Positions 54,415-63,406 of a stretch of 64,000 nt of DNA are shown one piece after another. The stretch is from Gelidibacter salicanalis (GTDB taxonomy: Bacteria > Bacteroidota > Bacteroidia > Flavobacteriales > Flavobacteriaceae), in assembly GCF_007997285.1 (NCBI RefSeq), contig NZ_VORX01000003.1:248001-312000 (forward strand). The letters are read 5' to 3'. Each line of letters begins with the position of its first letter. Within the stretch, counting starts at the first letter, position 1. Under the pieces are notes generated by a model, which saw only the letters and a program-made list of their open reading frames with translations, was not told the DNA's origin and ran no database searches. The translations under genes were made by a program, and so were the position numbers.

Positions 54415-54945
54415 ATGAGTGAACCAATAGCATATACCGTAACCATCTATACCGAAAATAACATTGGGTTATTGAATCGTATTTCGGCTATTTTTCAACG
54501 TCGTCACATCAATATTGAGAGTATCAATTCTTCAGTTTCTGAAATTGAAAATGTCTCAAAATGGACTATCGTTGTGAAACTTCAAGAAGATCAGATGAAG
54601 AAAATCATCGGTCAGATAGAAAAACAAGTCGAGGTCATAAAGGCTTATTTCCATACTGAAGATGAGACTATTTATCAGGAATCGTGCTTGTTTAAAATCA
54701 AGTCCAATTTTTTGTTTGATGAACGTGAACAAATTGAAACAATCATCAAAGATAATAACGCCCGAATTGTAACCGTCAACAGAGAGTTTTTCGTTATCGA
54801 AAAATCAGGGCGTAGAGAAGAATTAGAAATATTATACCGCGAATTAAGTGTTTTCGGAATCATGCAATTCACGCGTTCAGGACGCATTGCAGTGACCAAA
54901 GACGAAATGAAAATATCAAAAATGCTGGAAGCATTTCAACATTAA
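54415..54945 (+). CDS. ilvN: Acetolactate synthase, small (regulatory) subunit
   Basis: A 176-residue ACT-domain protein. [37 protein letters not shown] is the N-terminal ACT domain that binds valine for feedback inhibition. The C-terminal ALS_ss_C part follows ([49 protein letters not shown]). It stabilises and activates IlvB. It lies in correct order before ilvC (13 bp gap). Confidence 0.95.
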   Translation: MSEPIAYTVTIYTENNIGLLNRISAIFQRRHINIESINSSVSEIENVSKWTIVVKLQEDQMKKIIGQIEKQVEVIKAYFHTEDETIYQESCLFKIKSNFLFDEREQIETIIKDNNARIVTVNREFFVIEKSGRREELEILYRELSVFGIMQFTRSGRIAVTKDEMKISKMLEAFQH

Positions 54946-54958
54946 AAAAACAATTATC

Positions 54959-56461
54959 ATGTCAAATTATTTCAACACATTACCATTAAGACAACAATTA
55001 GAGCAATTGGGACAGTGCCGATTTATGGACGCTTCAGAATTTGAAGACGGAATAAATGCATTAAAAGGAAAGAAAATAGTAATTGTAGGCTGTGGCGCCC
55101 AAGGTTTGAACCAAGGTTTAAACATGCGCGACTCTGGCTTAGACATTTCTTACGCGTTACGGGATGCAGCCATTAAGGAGCAACGTGCATCCTATAAAAA
55201 TGCCACTTCAAACGACTTTGAAGTGGGTACTTATGAAGCATTGATTCCTACTGCCGATTTGGTATTGAATTTAACGCCTGACAAACAGCATACGGATGTT
55301 GTTAAAACCGTCATGCCGTTGATGAAAAAAGGCGCAACCTTAAGTTATTCCCACGGTTTTAATATTGTGGAAGAAGGTACTAAAATCCGTGAAGATCTTA
55401 CGGTCATCATGGTAGCGCCAAAATGTCCGGGAACTGAAGTTCGTGAAGAATACAAACGCGGGTTTGGAGTGCCAACATTAATAGCGGTACATCCAGAAAA
55501 TGATCCAGAACAAAAAGGTTGGGAACAGGCTAAAGCATACGCTGTGGCTACTGGTGGCGACCGTGCGGGAGTATTGGCATCATCGTTTATTGCTGAAGTA
55601 AAAAGTGATTTAATGGGGGAGCAAACCATCCTTTGTGGGGTGCTTCAAACAGGATCAATTTTGGCATTTGACAAAATGGTAGCAGAGGGTGTAAATGCCA
55701 ATTATGCTGCAAAATTGATTCAATTAGGTTGGGAAACCATTACCGAAGCACTAAAACATGGCGGCATTACCAACATGATGGACCGTTTATCAAATCCGGC
55801 AAAAATAAAAGCCAATGAATTGTCTGAAGAATTAAAGACCATTTTGAAACCTTTGTTTGAAAAACATATGGACGATATCATCTCTGGTCATTTCTCCCAA
55901 ACCATGATGGAAGATTGGGCGAATGATGATGCCGACTTATTAAAATGGCGCGCTGCGACAGGTGAAACCGCCTTTGAAAAAACAGAATTGACTCCAGACC
56001 ATATTACTGAACAAACCTATTTTGATCACGGAGTGCTTTTAGTTGCTTTCGTGAAATCTGGGGTTGAGTTGGCTTTTGAAACTATGGTGAGCGCTGGTAT
56101 TATTGAAGATTCGGCTTACTATGAATCCCTTCACGAATTGCCATTAATCGCCAATACCATCGCCAGAAAAAAACTCTACGAGATGAACCGTGTCATTTCT
56201 GATACTGCAGAATATGGTTGCTATTTATTTGATCATGCGTGTAAGCCGCTTTTGGAAGATTTTATGAAAAATGTCGATCCAAATACTATTGGAAAATCGT
56301 TTTCAGACTCCAACAGTATAGACAATCAAGAATTAATTGCAGTTAATGACGCTATCAGAAATCATCCTATTGAAACGGTTGGGAAAAGATTAAGAGCTGC
56401 AATGACGGCCATGAAGGTAATCAAAACGGATGCTGAAGTTGAAGATTCAGTGTTAGTTTAA
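54959..56461 (+). CDS. ilvC: Ketol-acid reductoisomerase (class II, long form)
   Basis: A 500-residue NADPH-dependent, Mg-requiring enzyme of the long class II form found in Enterobacteria and Bacteroidota. The cofactor loop is [40 protein letters not shown] has the metal-binding Asp and Glu in the first catalytic domain, and the second knotted repeat follows ([36 protein letters not shown]). It isomerises and reduces acetolactate and acetohydroxybutyrate. Confidence 0.97.
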   Translation: MSNYFNTLPLRQQLEQLGQCRFMDASEFEDGINALKGKKIVIVGCGAQGLNQGLNMRDSGLDISYALRDAAIKEQRASYKNATSNDFEVGTYEALIPTADLVLNLTPDKQHTDVVKTVMPLMKKGATLSYSHGFNIVEEGTKIREDLTVIMVAPKCPGTEVREEYKRGFGVPTLIAVHPENDPEQKGWEQAKAYAVATGGDRAGVLASSFIAEVKSDLMGEQTILCGVLQTGSILAFDKMVAEGVNANYAAKLIQLGWETITEALKHGGITNMMDRLSNPAKIKANELSEELKTILKPLFEKHMDDIISGHFSQTMMEDWANDDADLLKWRAATGETAFEKTELTPDHITEQTYFDHGVLLVAFVKSGVELAFETMVSAGIIEDSAYYESLHELPLIANTIARKKLYEMNRVISDTAEYGCYLFDHACKPLLEDFMKNVDPNTIGKSFSDSNSIDNQELIAVNDAIRNHPIETVGKRLRAAMTAMKVIKTDAEVEDSVLV

Positions 56462-56518
56462 TTATTGAACGAATGTATAATTAAGGCAGGAAGCAATTCC
56501 TGCCTATAAAGAAATCTG

Positions 56519-57784
56519 ATGAACGTTGAAACTAAAATCTATTACCCAAGTTTAGCCGCTGTTGAAGCTGCGGCCAAAAAACTACAGGACGTCGCTGAGG
56601 TTACGCCATTAATGCAAAACTATCGTTATTCAAAGCAATTTGAAGCGAATATTAATTTTAAGCGTGAGGATTTACAGCAAGTACGCTCCTATAAAATTAG
56701 AGGTGCTTACAATAAAATGTCTTCCTTGACTACACTTCAAATTGAAAACGGAATTGTTTGCGCCAGTGCAGGAAATCATGCACAGGGCGTGGCATTATCC
56801 TGTAAATTGTTGAAAATAAAGGGCACTATCTTTATGCCATCTCCAACGCCACAACAAAAAGTAGATCAAGTAACCATGTTTGGTGAAGATTTTATTGAAG
56901 TGGTGTTGGTAGGTGATACGTTTGATGATGCCAATAAAGCGGCAATATTGGAATGTGAGCGTTTAAATAAAACTTTTATCCATCCTTTTAATGATGAAAA
57001 AGTCATTGAAGGTCAAGCCACGGTAGGTTTAGAACTTATTGACCAAGCACAACATCCCATCCATTACGTATTTGTTCCGGTAGGTGGTGGTGGACTTTCC
57101 GCTGGTTTATCCTCAATATTTAAGCAGTTGTCGCCACAAACTAAAATTATTGGCGTAGAGCCTAAAGGTGCACCTTCTATGACTACATCTTTAGCCAACA
57201 AGCGCAACACCGAATTAAAAGACATTGAGAATTTTGTAGATGGTGCCGCGGTAAAACGGGTGGGCGATTTGAATTTTGCCATCTGTCAACAAAATTTACA
57301 CGATATGATTACGGTGGAAGAAGGAAAAGTATGCGAAACCATCCTCGATCTTTACAACAAGGATGCTATTGTTGTAGAACCTGCCGGTGCCTTGAGTATC
57401 GCCGCATTAGACCAATATGCGGATGAGATAAAAGGTAAAAATGTTATTTGTATCATCAGTGGCAGTAATAATGACATCACCAGAACGGCCGAAATCAAAG
57501 AACGCGCCCTATTATATGCGAACTTAAAACATTACTTCATCATCAAATTCCCCCAACGTGCGGGTGCATTACGTGAATTTGTGGTGGATATTTTAGGTCC
57601 AACGGATGACATCACTTACTTTGAATACACCAAAAAAACCAATCGTGAAAACGGTGCTGCTGTGGTAGGATTGGAACTAAAATCGTCAGATGATTTAGAG
57701 CCATTAATTACCAAAATGAAACTTCGTAACTTCTATGGGGATTACCTTAACGACAAACCCGATCTATTTCAATTTTTAGTCTAA
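56519..57784 (+). CDS. ilvA: Threonine ammonia-lyase
   Basis: A 421-residue PLP enzyme that deaminates threonine to 2-oxobutyrate, the committed step to isoleucine. [19 protein letters not shown] contains the PLP Lys, [13 protein letters not shown] binds the substrate carboxylate, and [13 protein letters not shown] is the phosphate loop. One C-terminal ACT-like regulatory domain ([23 protein letters not shown]) is present, shorter than the double domain of E. coli IlvA, so it is expected to show isoleucine control of a simpler kind. Being under the Ile-only leader fits its role. Confidence 0.95.
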   Translation: MNVETKIYYPSLAAVEAAAKKLQDVAEVTPLMQNYRYSKQFEANINFKREDLQQVRSYKIRGAYNKMSSLTTLQIENGIVCASAGNHAQGVALSCKLLKIKGTIFMPSPTPQQKVDQVTMFGEDFIEVVLVGDTFDDANKAAILECERLNKTFIHPFNDEKVIEGQATVGLELIDQAQHPIHYVFVPVGGGGLSAGLSSIFKQLSPQTKIIGVEPKGAPSMTTSLANKRNTELKDIENFVDGAAVKRVGDLNFAICQQNLHDMITVEEGKVCETILDLYNKDAIVVEPAGALSIAALDQYADEIKGKNVICIISGSNNDITRTAEIKERALLYANLKHYFIIKFPQRAGALREFVVDILGPTDDITYFEYTKKTNRENGAAVVGLELKSSDDLEPLITKMKLRNFYGDYLNDKPDLFQFLV

Positions 57785-57794
57785 ACATAACTTT

Positions 57795-59372
57795 ATGAAC
57801 ATTCCAGAACAGTACCAAATAAAATCATTGCTCCATCAAAATAACTACTTAGTTGATGGCGAATTAAGACCCTGGTCTGGAGAAAGCTCAGAGGTGTATT
57901 CTACCATTTCTTCAACTCAAAACTATGCTCCAACCTTGTTGGGCACTATTCCGACTTTAGGCGAAAAAGAAGCTTTAGAAGCTATGGATGCTGCTGTAAA
58001 TGCCTATAATAAAGGGCAAGGTCTATGGCCCACAATGAAGGTAAACGACCGAATTGCCTGTATGGAAAAGTTTGTGACCCAAATGAAAACCAAGCGTGAT
58101 GAGGTGGTGAAATTGCTGATGTGGGAAATTGGAAAATCCTTACCAGATTCAGAAAAGGAATTCGATAGAACCGTTGATTACATCTACGACACCATTGAAG
58201 AGTACAAACAATTGGATCGTGATAACGCCAAGTTTGAAAAAAATGATGGTGTGTATGCACATATCCGGAGAGGTCCTTTGGGTGTGGTATTATGTTTAGG
58301 ACCTTATAACTATCCACTAAACGAAACATTTGCGCTATTGATTCCCGCATTAATTATGGGAAACACAGCCATTTTTAAACCCGCAAAGTTTGGAGTTTTG
58401 TTGATATCGCCTTTGTTGGAAGCGTTTCAAAGCAGTTTTCCTAAAGGTGTGGTCAATATCATTTACGGCCGCGGTCGAACGGTGGCTACCCCAATCATGC
58501 AATCTGGAAAGGTTGATGTGTTGGCGCTTATCGGCAATAGCAAATCGGCCAATGCTTTGCAAAACGAACACCCAAAAAGTAACCGACTGCGTTTGGTGTT
58601 AGGATTGGAAGCGAAAAATCCTGCTATTGTGCTTAAAGATGCCGATTTAGATTTGGCCATTGACGAATGTATTGCTGGAACGACGTCATTTAACGGACAA
58701 CGTTGTACAGCGCTCAAAATAGTCTACGTGCATGAAGCCATTGTAGACGAATTTAACAAGCGTTTTGCCAAAAGAGTTGATGCTCTAAAATTTGGAAATC
58801 CATGGGAATCTGGCGTGAAATTAACGCCTTTACCTGAACCTGATAAACCGCAATACATTCAAGAATTAATTGATGATGCGCTTGCTAAAGGAGCCAGCAT
58901 ATTAAACGAAAAAGGAGGCCAAACCACGGAAAATTATATTTTCCCAGCAGTTTTGTATCCCGTCAATAAAGATATGCGTGTATTTCAGGAGGAACAATTT
59001 GGACCTGTGATTCCTGTACTGTCATTTAAAGATATTAACGAACCACTAGATGACATGGCAGAATCCAATTACGGACAGCAAGTGAGTTTGTTTGGTAGTG
59101 ACATTAAAACCTTGGCGCCGCTAATTGATACTTTAGTAAACTTGGTGTGTAGAGTTAATTTAAATAGCTCTTGCCAACGTGGGCCAGATGTGTATCCTTT
59201 TACAGGGCGTAAAGATTCTGCGGTGGCCACTTTAAGTGTCCATGACGCTTTACGTTCCTTTTCCATCAGAACTTTTGTGGCATCCAAGGACAATGCCTAT
59301 AACAATGCCATCTTGAAAAATCTTTTAGAGAGCAAAGCCTCAAATTTTGTTAGCACAGATTATATCCTTTAA
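57795..59372 (+). CDS. gapN: NADP-dependent glyceraldehyde-3-phosphate dehydrogenase (non-phosphorylating)
   Basis: A 525-residue aldehyde dehydrogenase. [33 protein letters not shown] forms the cofactor region, [13 protein letters not shown] carries the general-base Glu and [16 protein letters not shown] the catalytic Cys. The sequence resembles the GapN type. It oxidises glyceraldehyde 3-phosphate directly to 3-phosphoglycerate and yields NADPH, which IlvC and GltD consume. It begins 10 bp after ilvA, so it is likely co-transcribed with the ilv operon. Another aldehyde dehydrogenase specificity cannot be fully excluded. Confidence 0.82.
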   Translation: MNIPEQYQIKSLLHQNNYLVDGELRPWSGESSEVYSTISSTQNYAPTLLGTIPTLGEKEALEAMDAAVNAYNKGQGLWPTMKVNDRIACMEKFVTQMKTKRDEVVKLLMWEIGKSLPDSEKEFDRTVDYIYDTIEEYKQLDRDNAKFEKNDGVYAHIRRGPLGVVLCLGPYNYPLNETFALLIPALIMGNTAIFKPAKFGVLLISPLLEAFQSSFPKGVVNIIYGRGRTVATPIMQSGKVDVLALIGNSKSANALQNEHPKSNRLRLVLGLEAKNPAIVLKDADLDLAIDECIAGTTSFNGQRCTALKIVYVHEAIVDEFNKRFAKRVDALKFGNPWESGVKLTPLPEPDKPQYIQELIDDALAKGASILNEKGGQTTENYIFPAVLYPVNKDMRVFQEEQFGPVIPVLSFKDINEPLDDMAESNYGQQVSLFGSDIKTLAPLIDTLVNLVCRVNLNSSCQRGPDVYPFTGRKDSAVATLSVHDALRSFSIRTFVASKDNAYNNAILKNLLESKASNFVSTDYIL

Positions 59373-59388
59373 AAAAAGTTAAAATTAA

Positions 59389-59418
59389 TTTGAGTTGTTA
59401 AATAAAATATTACTTTTG
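59389..59418 (+). promoter_or_regulatory. Promoter of the arginine operon
   Basis: TTTG at 59389-59392, an 18-bp spacer, and TACTTTTG at 59411-59418 match the flavobacterial -33/-7 consensus exactly. Transcription would begin near 59424, about 8 bases before the leader-peptide ATG. Confidence 0.8.
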
Positions 59419-59431
59419 ATTTATGATTATA

Positions 59432-59494
59432 ATGAAAAATAAAATACGTCCATCTAGTCCCGCACGCATGTTGCGCAGACGCTGTGCATTCTAA
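59432..59494 (+). CDS. arg operon leader peptide (arginine-rich)
   Basis: A 20-codon frame, MKNKIRPSSPARMLRRRCAF, with five Arg codons, three of them consecutive (59474-59482). It lies directly behind a consensus promoter and ahead of the arginine biosynthesis genes. By analogy with amino-acid leaders, stalling at Arg codons would report low arginyl-tRNA. It is too short for gene callers. Identity rests on codon content and position. Confidence 0.78.
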   Translation: MKNKIRPSSPARMLRRRCAF

Positions 59495-59529
59495 CCTAAA
59501 AAGAGTCGCTAACGTATTTTTATTTTTTT
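59434..59529 (+). terminator. Candidate long-range attenuator around the arg leader peptide
   Basis: AAAATACGT (59441-59449), spanning the first Arg codon, is perfectly complementary to ACGTATTTT (59512-59520). With one bulge, pairing extends toward gaaaaat and atttttt. The 3' arm is itself T-rich (59515-59529). A ribosome stalled at the first CGT codon would block the 5' arm. No GC-rich stem is present, so termination strength is uncertain. Confidence 0.4.
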
Positions 59530-59573
59530 ACACCTTGATCAAATCATCACACATATTTTCCCTTTCAAACTCA

Positions 59574-59676
59574 GTTGCCGCAGATAGCAACCGTGTCAGG
59601 ACATGTCATTTTCTGTTCCGCCGCCCTTAAGGGTGCGCTTCATTATTGGAACTTAGGTGAGTCCGGTTCCGTTTTT
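59574..59676 (+). promoter_or_regulatory. Mutually exclusive hairpins in the arg 5' leader
   Basis: GGAAC (59648-59652) can pair with downstream GTTCC (59666-59670), which is followed by GTTTTT and resembles a weak terminator. It can also pair with upstream GTTCC (59615-59619), enclosing a CCC/GGG hairpin. An additional stem GTTGC/GCAAC lies at 59574-59591. The region fits an RNA switch, though no known class is recognised. Confidence 0.4.
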
Positions 59677-59722
59677 CCGACAACATATCTTTAATTTTTT
59701 TTAATTCTAAACATCAAGAACA

Positions 59723-60340
59723 ATGGACATTGTTATTGCTAATAAATCTCATGCTATCTATGCACAGATCATCTGCGACACCATTGCTGAATCCGCAAAA
59801 GTAAGAGGCACGGGTATTGCGAAACGTACACCGGAATATGTCACTACTAAAATGGAAAATGGGAATGCCGTGATCGCGTTAGATGGCGACACCTTTGCTG
59901 GTTTTTGTTATATCGAAGCATGGGGCCACGGGAAGTTCGTGGCTAATTCCGGATTAATTGTACATCCAGACTACAGAGAACAAGGCCTAGCCAAAAAAAT
60001 AAAAGCCCGGATTTTTCAACATTCTAGAGAGAAATTTCCAGATTCTAAAGTTTTCAGCATTACTACAGGCTTAGCGGTTATGAAAATGAACAGCGAATTG
60101 GGTTACAAACCCGTTACCTTTTCAGAATTAACAGACGATCAAAGTTTCTGGAACGGCTGTCAAACTTGCAAAAATTATGATGTATTGCAACGTACGGAAC
60201 AGAAAATGTGCCTCTGTACGGGGATGTTATTTGATCCGAAAGCAAAAGACAGCACTGAACCCCAACATATAAAAACCAAAACATTTCAAAGATTAAAGCA
60301 AATCAAACAGGCTTTGTTTTTAAAAAAAGATAAATCATGA
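59723..60340 (+). CDS. GNAT N-acyltransferase at head of arginine operon
   Basis: A 205-residue GNAT protein with the acetyl-CoA loop in NSGLIVHPDYREQGLAKKIKARI (about 75-97). The C-terminus has four Cys (146, 149, 163, 165) in GCQTCK and MCLCTG, a possible metal-binding pair unusual for GNATs. As the first gene of the arg operon, it is the best candidate for the acyl-glutamate synthase that starts arginine synthesis in Bacteroidota, where classical ArgA is missing. Acetyl versus succinyl donor is not decided by sequence. It overlaps argG by four bases. Confidence 0.75.
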   Translation: MDIVIANKSHAIYAQIICDTIAESAKVRGTGIAKRTPEYVTTKMENGNAVIALDGDTFAGFCYIEAWGHGKFVANSGLIVHPDYREQGLAKKIKARIFQHSREKFPDSKVFSITTGLAVMKMNSELGYKPVTFSELTDDQSFWNGCQTCKNYDVLQRTEQKMCLCTGMLFDPKAKDSTEPQHIKTKTFQRLKQIKQALFLKKDKS

Positions 60341-61527
60341 GCAAAAAATTAGTTTTAGCCTATAGTGGCGGATTGGACACTTCTTATTGTGCAGTACATT
60401 TAAGTAAGGATTTGGGTTATCAAGTGCACGCCGTAAGTGTGAATACAGGCGGATTTACCTCTGAAGAAATCAGTTCTATTGAATCCAATGCCTATAAAAT
60501 GGGTGTTTCTACCTATAAAAATTTAGATGCTGTAGCTTCGTATTACGATAAAGTAATCAAGTATTTGATTTATGGAAATGTCTTAAAAAACAATTCCTAT
60601 CCTTTATCAGTAAGTGCGGAACGCATTATTCAAGCCATTGAAATTGTAGAATACGCTAAAAGTATCGATGCGCAGTATATTGCCCACGGTAGTACTGGTG
60701 CAGGGAATGATCAGGTTCGTTTTGATATGATTTTCCAAACCTTGGCACCTCATATTGAAATCATCACCCCAATTAGAGATTTGAAATTATCAAGACAGGA
60801 AGAAATCGATTACCTGAAAAAGAATGGTGTGGACATGTCTTGGGAAAAAGCCAAATACTCCGTTAATAAAGGGCTTTGGGGAACAAGCGTTGGAGGAGAA
60901 GAAACCTTAACTTCTGAAAAATCATTACCAGAACACGCGTACCCATCACAATTGACCAAAGAAGGCGAAGAAAAAGTCACCCTAACCTTCAAAAATGGAC
61001 AATTTACAGCATTAAACGGTACAGCTGATGCACCAGAAAAAAATATTGAAGCTTTAAATAATATAGCATCTGCATACGCTATCGGGCGTGACATTCACGT
61101 TGGGGATACCATTGTAGGTATTAAAGGACGTGTAGGTTTTGAAGCTGCAGCAGCATTGATTACAATTAAAGCGCACCATTTACTGGAAAAGCACACGCTT
61201 ACCAAATGGCAGATGCAACATAAAGAGTACCTCTCTAGTTTTTACGGCATGCATTTACACGAAGGTCAATATTTAGATCCTGTTATGCGCAACATTGAGG
61301 CGTTTTTAGAAAGCAGCCAGAAAAATGTAACCGGAGATGTTACGGTCACCTTAAAACCGTATCATTTTATGTTAGATGGCATCAGTTCTGCTCACGATTT
61401 AATGAATGCCAAATTCGGCAGTTATGGTGAAATCAACAAAGGGTGGACCGCCGATGAAGCCAAAGGATTTATTAAAATCGTGGGGAATCAAAATAAAATT
61501 TATCACCAAGTAAATTCAGAATCATGA
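60337..61527 (+). CDS. argG: Argininosuccinate synthase
   Basis: A 396-residue ATP-dependent ligase joining citrulline and aspartate. VLAYSGGLDTSYCAVHLS is the ATP-pyrophosphatase P-loop. AHGSTGAGNDQVRFD and WGTSVGGEE are further signatures. It overlaps both the GNAT and the argC genes by four bases, so this is a strongly coupled operon. Confidence 0.97.
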   Translation: MSKKLVLAYSGGLDTSYCAVHLSKDLGYQVHAVSVNTGGFTSEEISSIESNAYKMGVSTYKNLDAVASYYDKVIKYLIYGNVLKNNSYPLSVSAERIIQAIEIVEYAKSIDAQYIAHGSTGAGNDQVRFDMIFQTLAPHIEIITPIRDLKLSRQEEIDYLKKNGVDMSWEKAKYSVNKGLWGTSVGGEETLTSEKSLPEHAYPSQLTKEGEEKVTLTFKNGQFTALNGTADAPEKNIEALNNIASAYAIGRDIHVGDTIVGIKGRVGFEAAAALITIKAHHLLEKHTLTKWQMQHKEYLSSFYGMHLHEGQYLDPVMRNIEAFLESSQKNVTGDVTVTLKPYHFMLDGISSAHDLMNAKFGSYGEINKGWTADEAKGFIKIVGNQNKIYHQVNSES

Positions 61528-62501
61528 TAGACGTTGGTATTATTGGAGGTGCAGGTTATACAGCGGGTGAATTGATCCGGTTGCTCCTCAACCATCCAAA
61601 AACAAACCTTAATTTTATTTATAGCACTTCAAACGCTGGAAATAAAATATACAAGGTGCATCAAGATTTAGTGGGTAGTACAGATCTGGAATTCTCTAGC
61701 ACCATTAATCCTGATGTTGACGTTTTATTTTTGTGCTTGGGCCACGGTAATTCGAAGGCATTTTTAGAGAGTCATACCTTTTCGTCTAAAACTAAAATCA
61801 TCGATTTAAGCAATGATTTTAGATTGGAAGCTGATCGTGATTTTCAAGGTAATCATTTCACTTACGGACTGCCAGAATTGCATAAAGAAGCCATCAAAAA
61901 AGCGAACTTTATCGCGAATCCGGGGTGTTTTGCAACGGCCATTCAGTTAGCAATTTTACCTCTAGCAACTTTTCAATTATTAAAAAGTGATGTGCATGTT
62001 AACGCCGTTACTGGATCAACAGGTGCCGGAACGTCGCTGTCTGAAACCACGCATTTCACCTATCGCGATAATAATTTTTCTCATTATAAAGCGTTCACCC
62101 ACCAACATTTGGGAGAGATCAATGAGCGCATCCAAGACTTACAGAAAAAGTCTAAATCTGAGGTCATTTTTGTGCCTAACCGAGGGAATTTTTCCAGAGG
62201 GATTTTTGCCACCGCCTATACCGATTTTGAAGGCAGTTTGGACGATGCAAAAACCTTGTATAAAACCTATTATCAAGATGCCGCTTTTACAGTAGTTTCT
62301 GATGAAGACATCCATTTAAAACAAGTGGTCAACACTAATAAATGCATTCTTCATTTACACAAACACAACAACAAACTTTTGATTACGAGCATCATTGACA
62401 ATTTGCTGAAAGGCGCTTCAGGTCAGGCCATTCAAAACATGAATTTAATGTTTGGTTTTGAAGAAACTGAGGGATTGCGGTTAAAGGCTAATTATTTTTA
62501 A
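61524..62501 (+). CDS. argC: N-acetyl-gamma-glutamyl-phosphate reductase
   Basis: A 325-residue NADPH-dependent reductase. The N-terminal loop is VGIIGGAGYTAGELIRLL. The catalytic Cys is in FIANPGCFATAIQLAILPL, and a His in HKHNNKLLITSIIDNLLKGASGQAIQN completes the site. It makes the acyl-glutamate semialdehyde used by ArgD. In Bacteroides-type pathways the acyl group is succinyl, so acetyl is assumed, not proven. A 104-bp gap without obvious signals separates it from proC. Confidence 0.95.
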   Translation: MIDVGIIGGAGYTAGELIRLLLNHPKTNLNFIYSTSNAGNKIYKVHQDLVGSTDLEFSSTINPDVDVLFLCLGHGNSKAFLESHTFSSKTKIIDLSNDFRLEADRDFQGNHFTYGLPELHKEAIKKANFIANPGCFATAIQLAILPLATFQLLKSDVHVNAVTGSTGAGTSLSETTHFTYRDNNFSHYKAFTHQHLGEINERIQDLQKKSKSEVIFVPNRGNFSRGIFATAYTDFEGSLDDAKTLYKTYYQDAAFTVVSDEDIHLKQVVNTNKCILHLHKHNNKLLITSIIDNLLKGASGQAIQNMNLMFGFEETEGLRLKANYF

Positions 62502-62605
62502 AATTAGGCAAACCTATAAGGTCTTAACAAAAAGGACATAGTTGAAGTTTAATTATAAGATACCCGCCAGTTTATATTGAGCGGCGTCGAAATACGGGCA
62601 TAAAT

Positions 62606-63406
62606 ATGAAAATAGCAATCATCGGTACAGGAAATTTAGGCAAATCCATCGCTAAAGGGCTAATCACCACGAATGCGATTACCACGCTATACCTGTCCAA
62701 AAGAAATACAGACAGCATCGCAGAGTTTGAAGGTTATAAAAATGTATTTATAACTTCAGATAATGGGGAGGCTGTCAAAAATTCTGACATTCTAATTTTA
62801 GCCGTTCAACCCGCTCATTTAGAAAATGTTTTGAAGGATATCGCTGAATTCATTACTGAAAAACATGTGGTCATTTCAACGGTTACCGGATTTCTAATCC
62901 CAAAAATTGAAGCCATTATTGGTTCAGAACAGTTTATCATCAGAGCGATGCCAAATACGGCGATCGCGGTTGGGAAATCGATGACCTGCATTTGCAGTAA
63001 CCCACAGGGCGAAAAACGCATTAAAATTGCACAGGCAATTTTTAACCGTTTAGGACATTCTTTGGTGATTCCTGAGTCTCAAATGCAAGCTGCAACAGTC
63101 ATATGTGCTAGTGGGATTGCTTTTTGGATGCGTCTGATTCGCGCGAGTACCCAAGCAGCCATTCAATTAGGATTCGATGCAAAAGAAGCGCAAGAATTGG
63201 CGATGTATACCAGTGAAGGTGCGGCAAATTTATTAATTGCCAACGGACATCATCCTGAAGAAGAAATTGACCGCGTCACCACTCCACAAGGCTGTACTAT
63301 AGAAGGGCTGAATGAGATGGAACATAAAGGTTTGAGTTCTTCACTAATCCACGGCATGATTGCATCCTACAATAAAATAAGTAACATTAAAAAAGAGCAA
63401 CTATGA
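62606..63406 (+). CDS. proC: Pyrroline-5-carboxylate reductase
   Basis: A 266-residue reductase with the NADPH loop IAIIGTGNLGKSIAKGL and the C-terminal catalytic segment (SEGAANLLIANGHHPEEEIDRVTTPQGCTIEGLNEME). It turns pyrroline-5-carboxylate into proline. It is placed inside the arginine operon and overlaps argD by four bases, which suggests proline is linked to glutamate-semialdehyde or ornithine chemistry in the same transcript. Confidence 0.94.
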   Translation: MKIAIIGTGNLGKSIAKGLITTNAITTLYLSKRNTDSIAEFEGYKNVFITSDNGEAVKNSDILILAVQPAHLENVLKDIAEFITEKHVVISTVTGFLIPKIEAIIGSEQFIIRAMPNTAIAVGKSMTCICSNPQGEKRIKIAQAIFNRLGHSLVIPESQMQAATVICASGIAFWMRLIRASTQAAIQLGFDAKEAQELAMYTSEGAANLLIANGHHPEEEIDRVTTPQGCTIEGLNEMEHKGLSSSLIHGMIASYNKISNIKKEQL

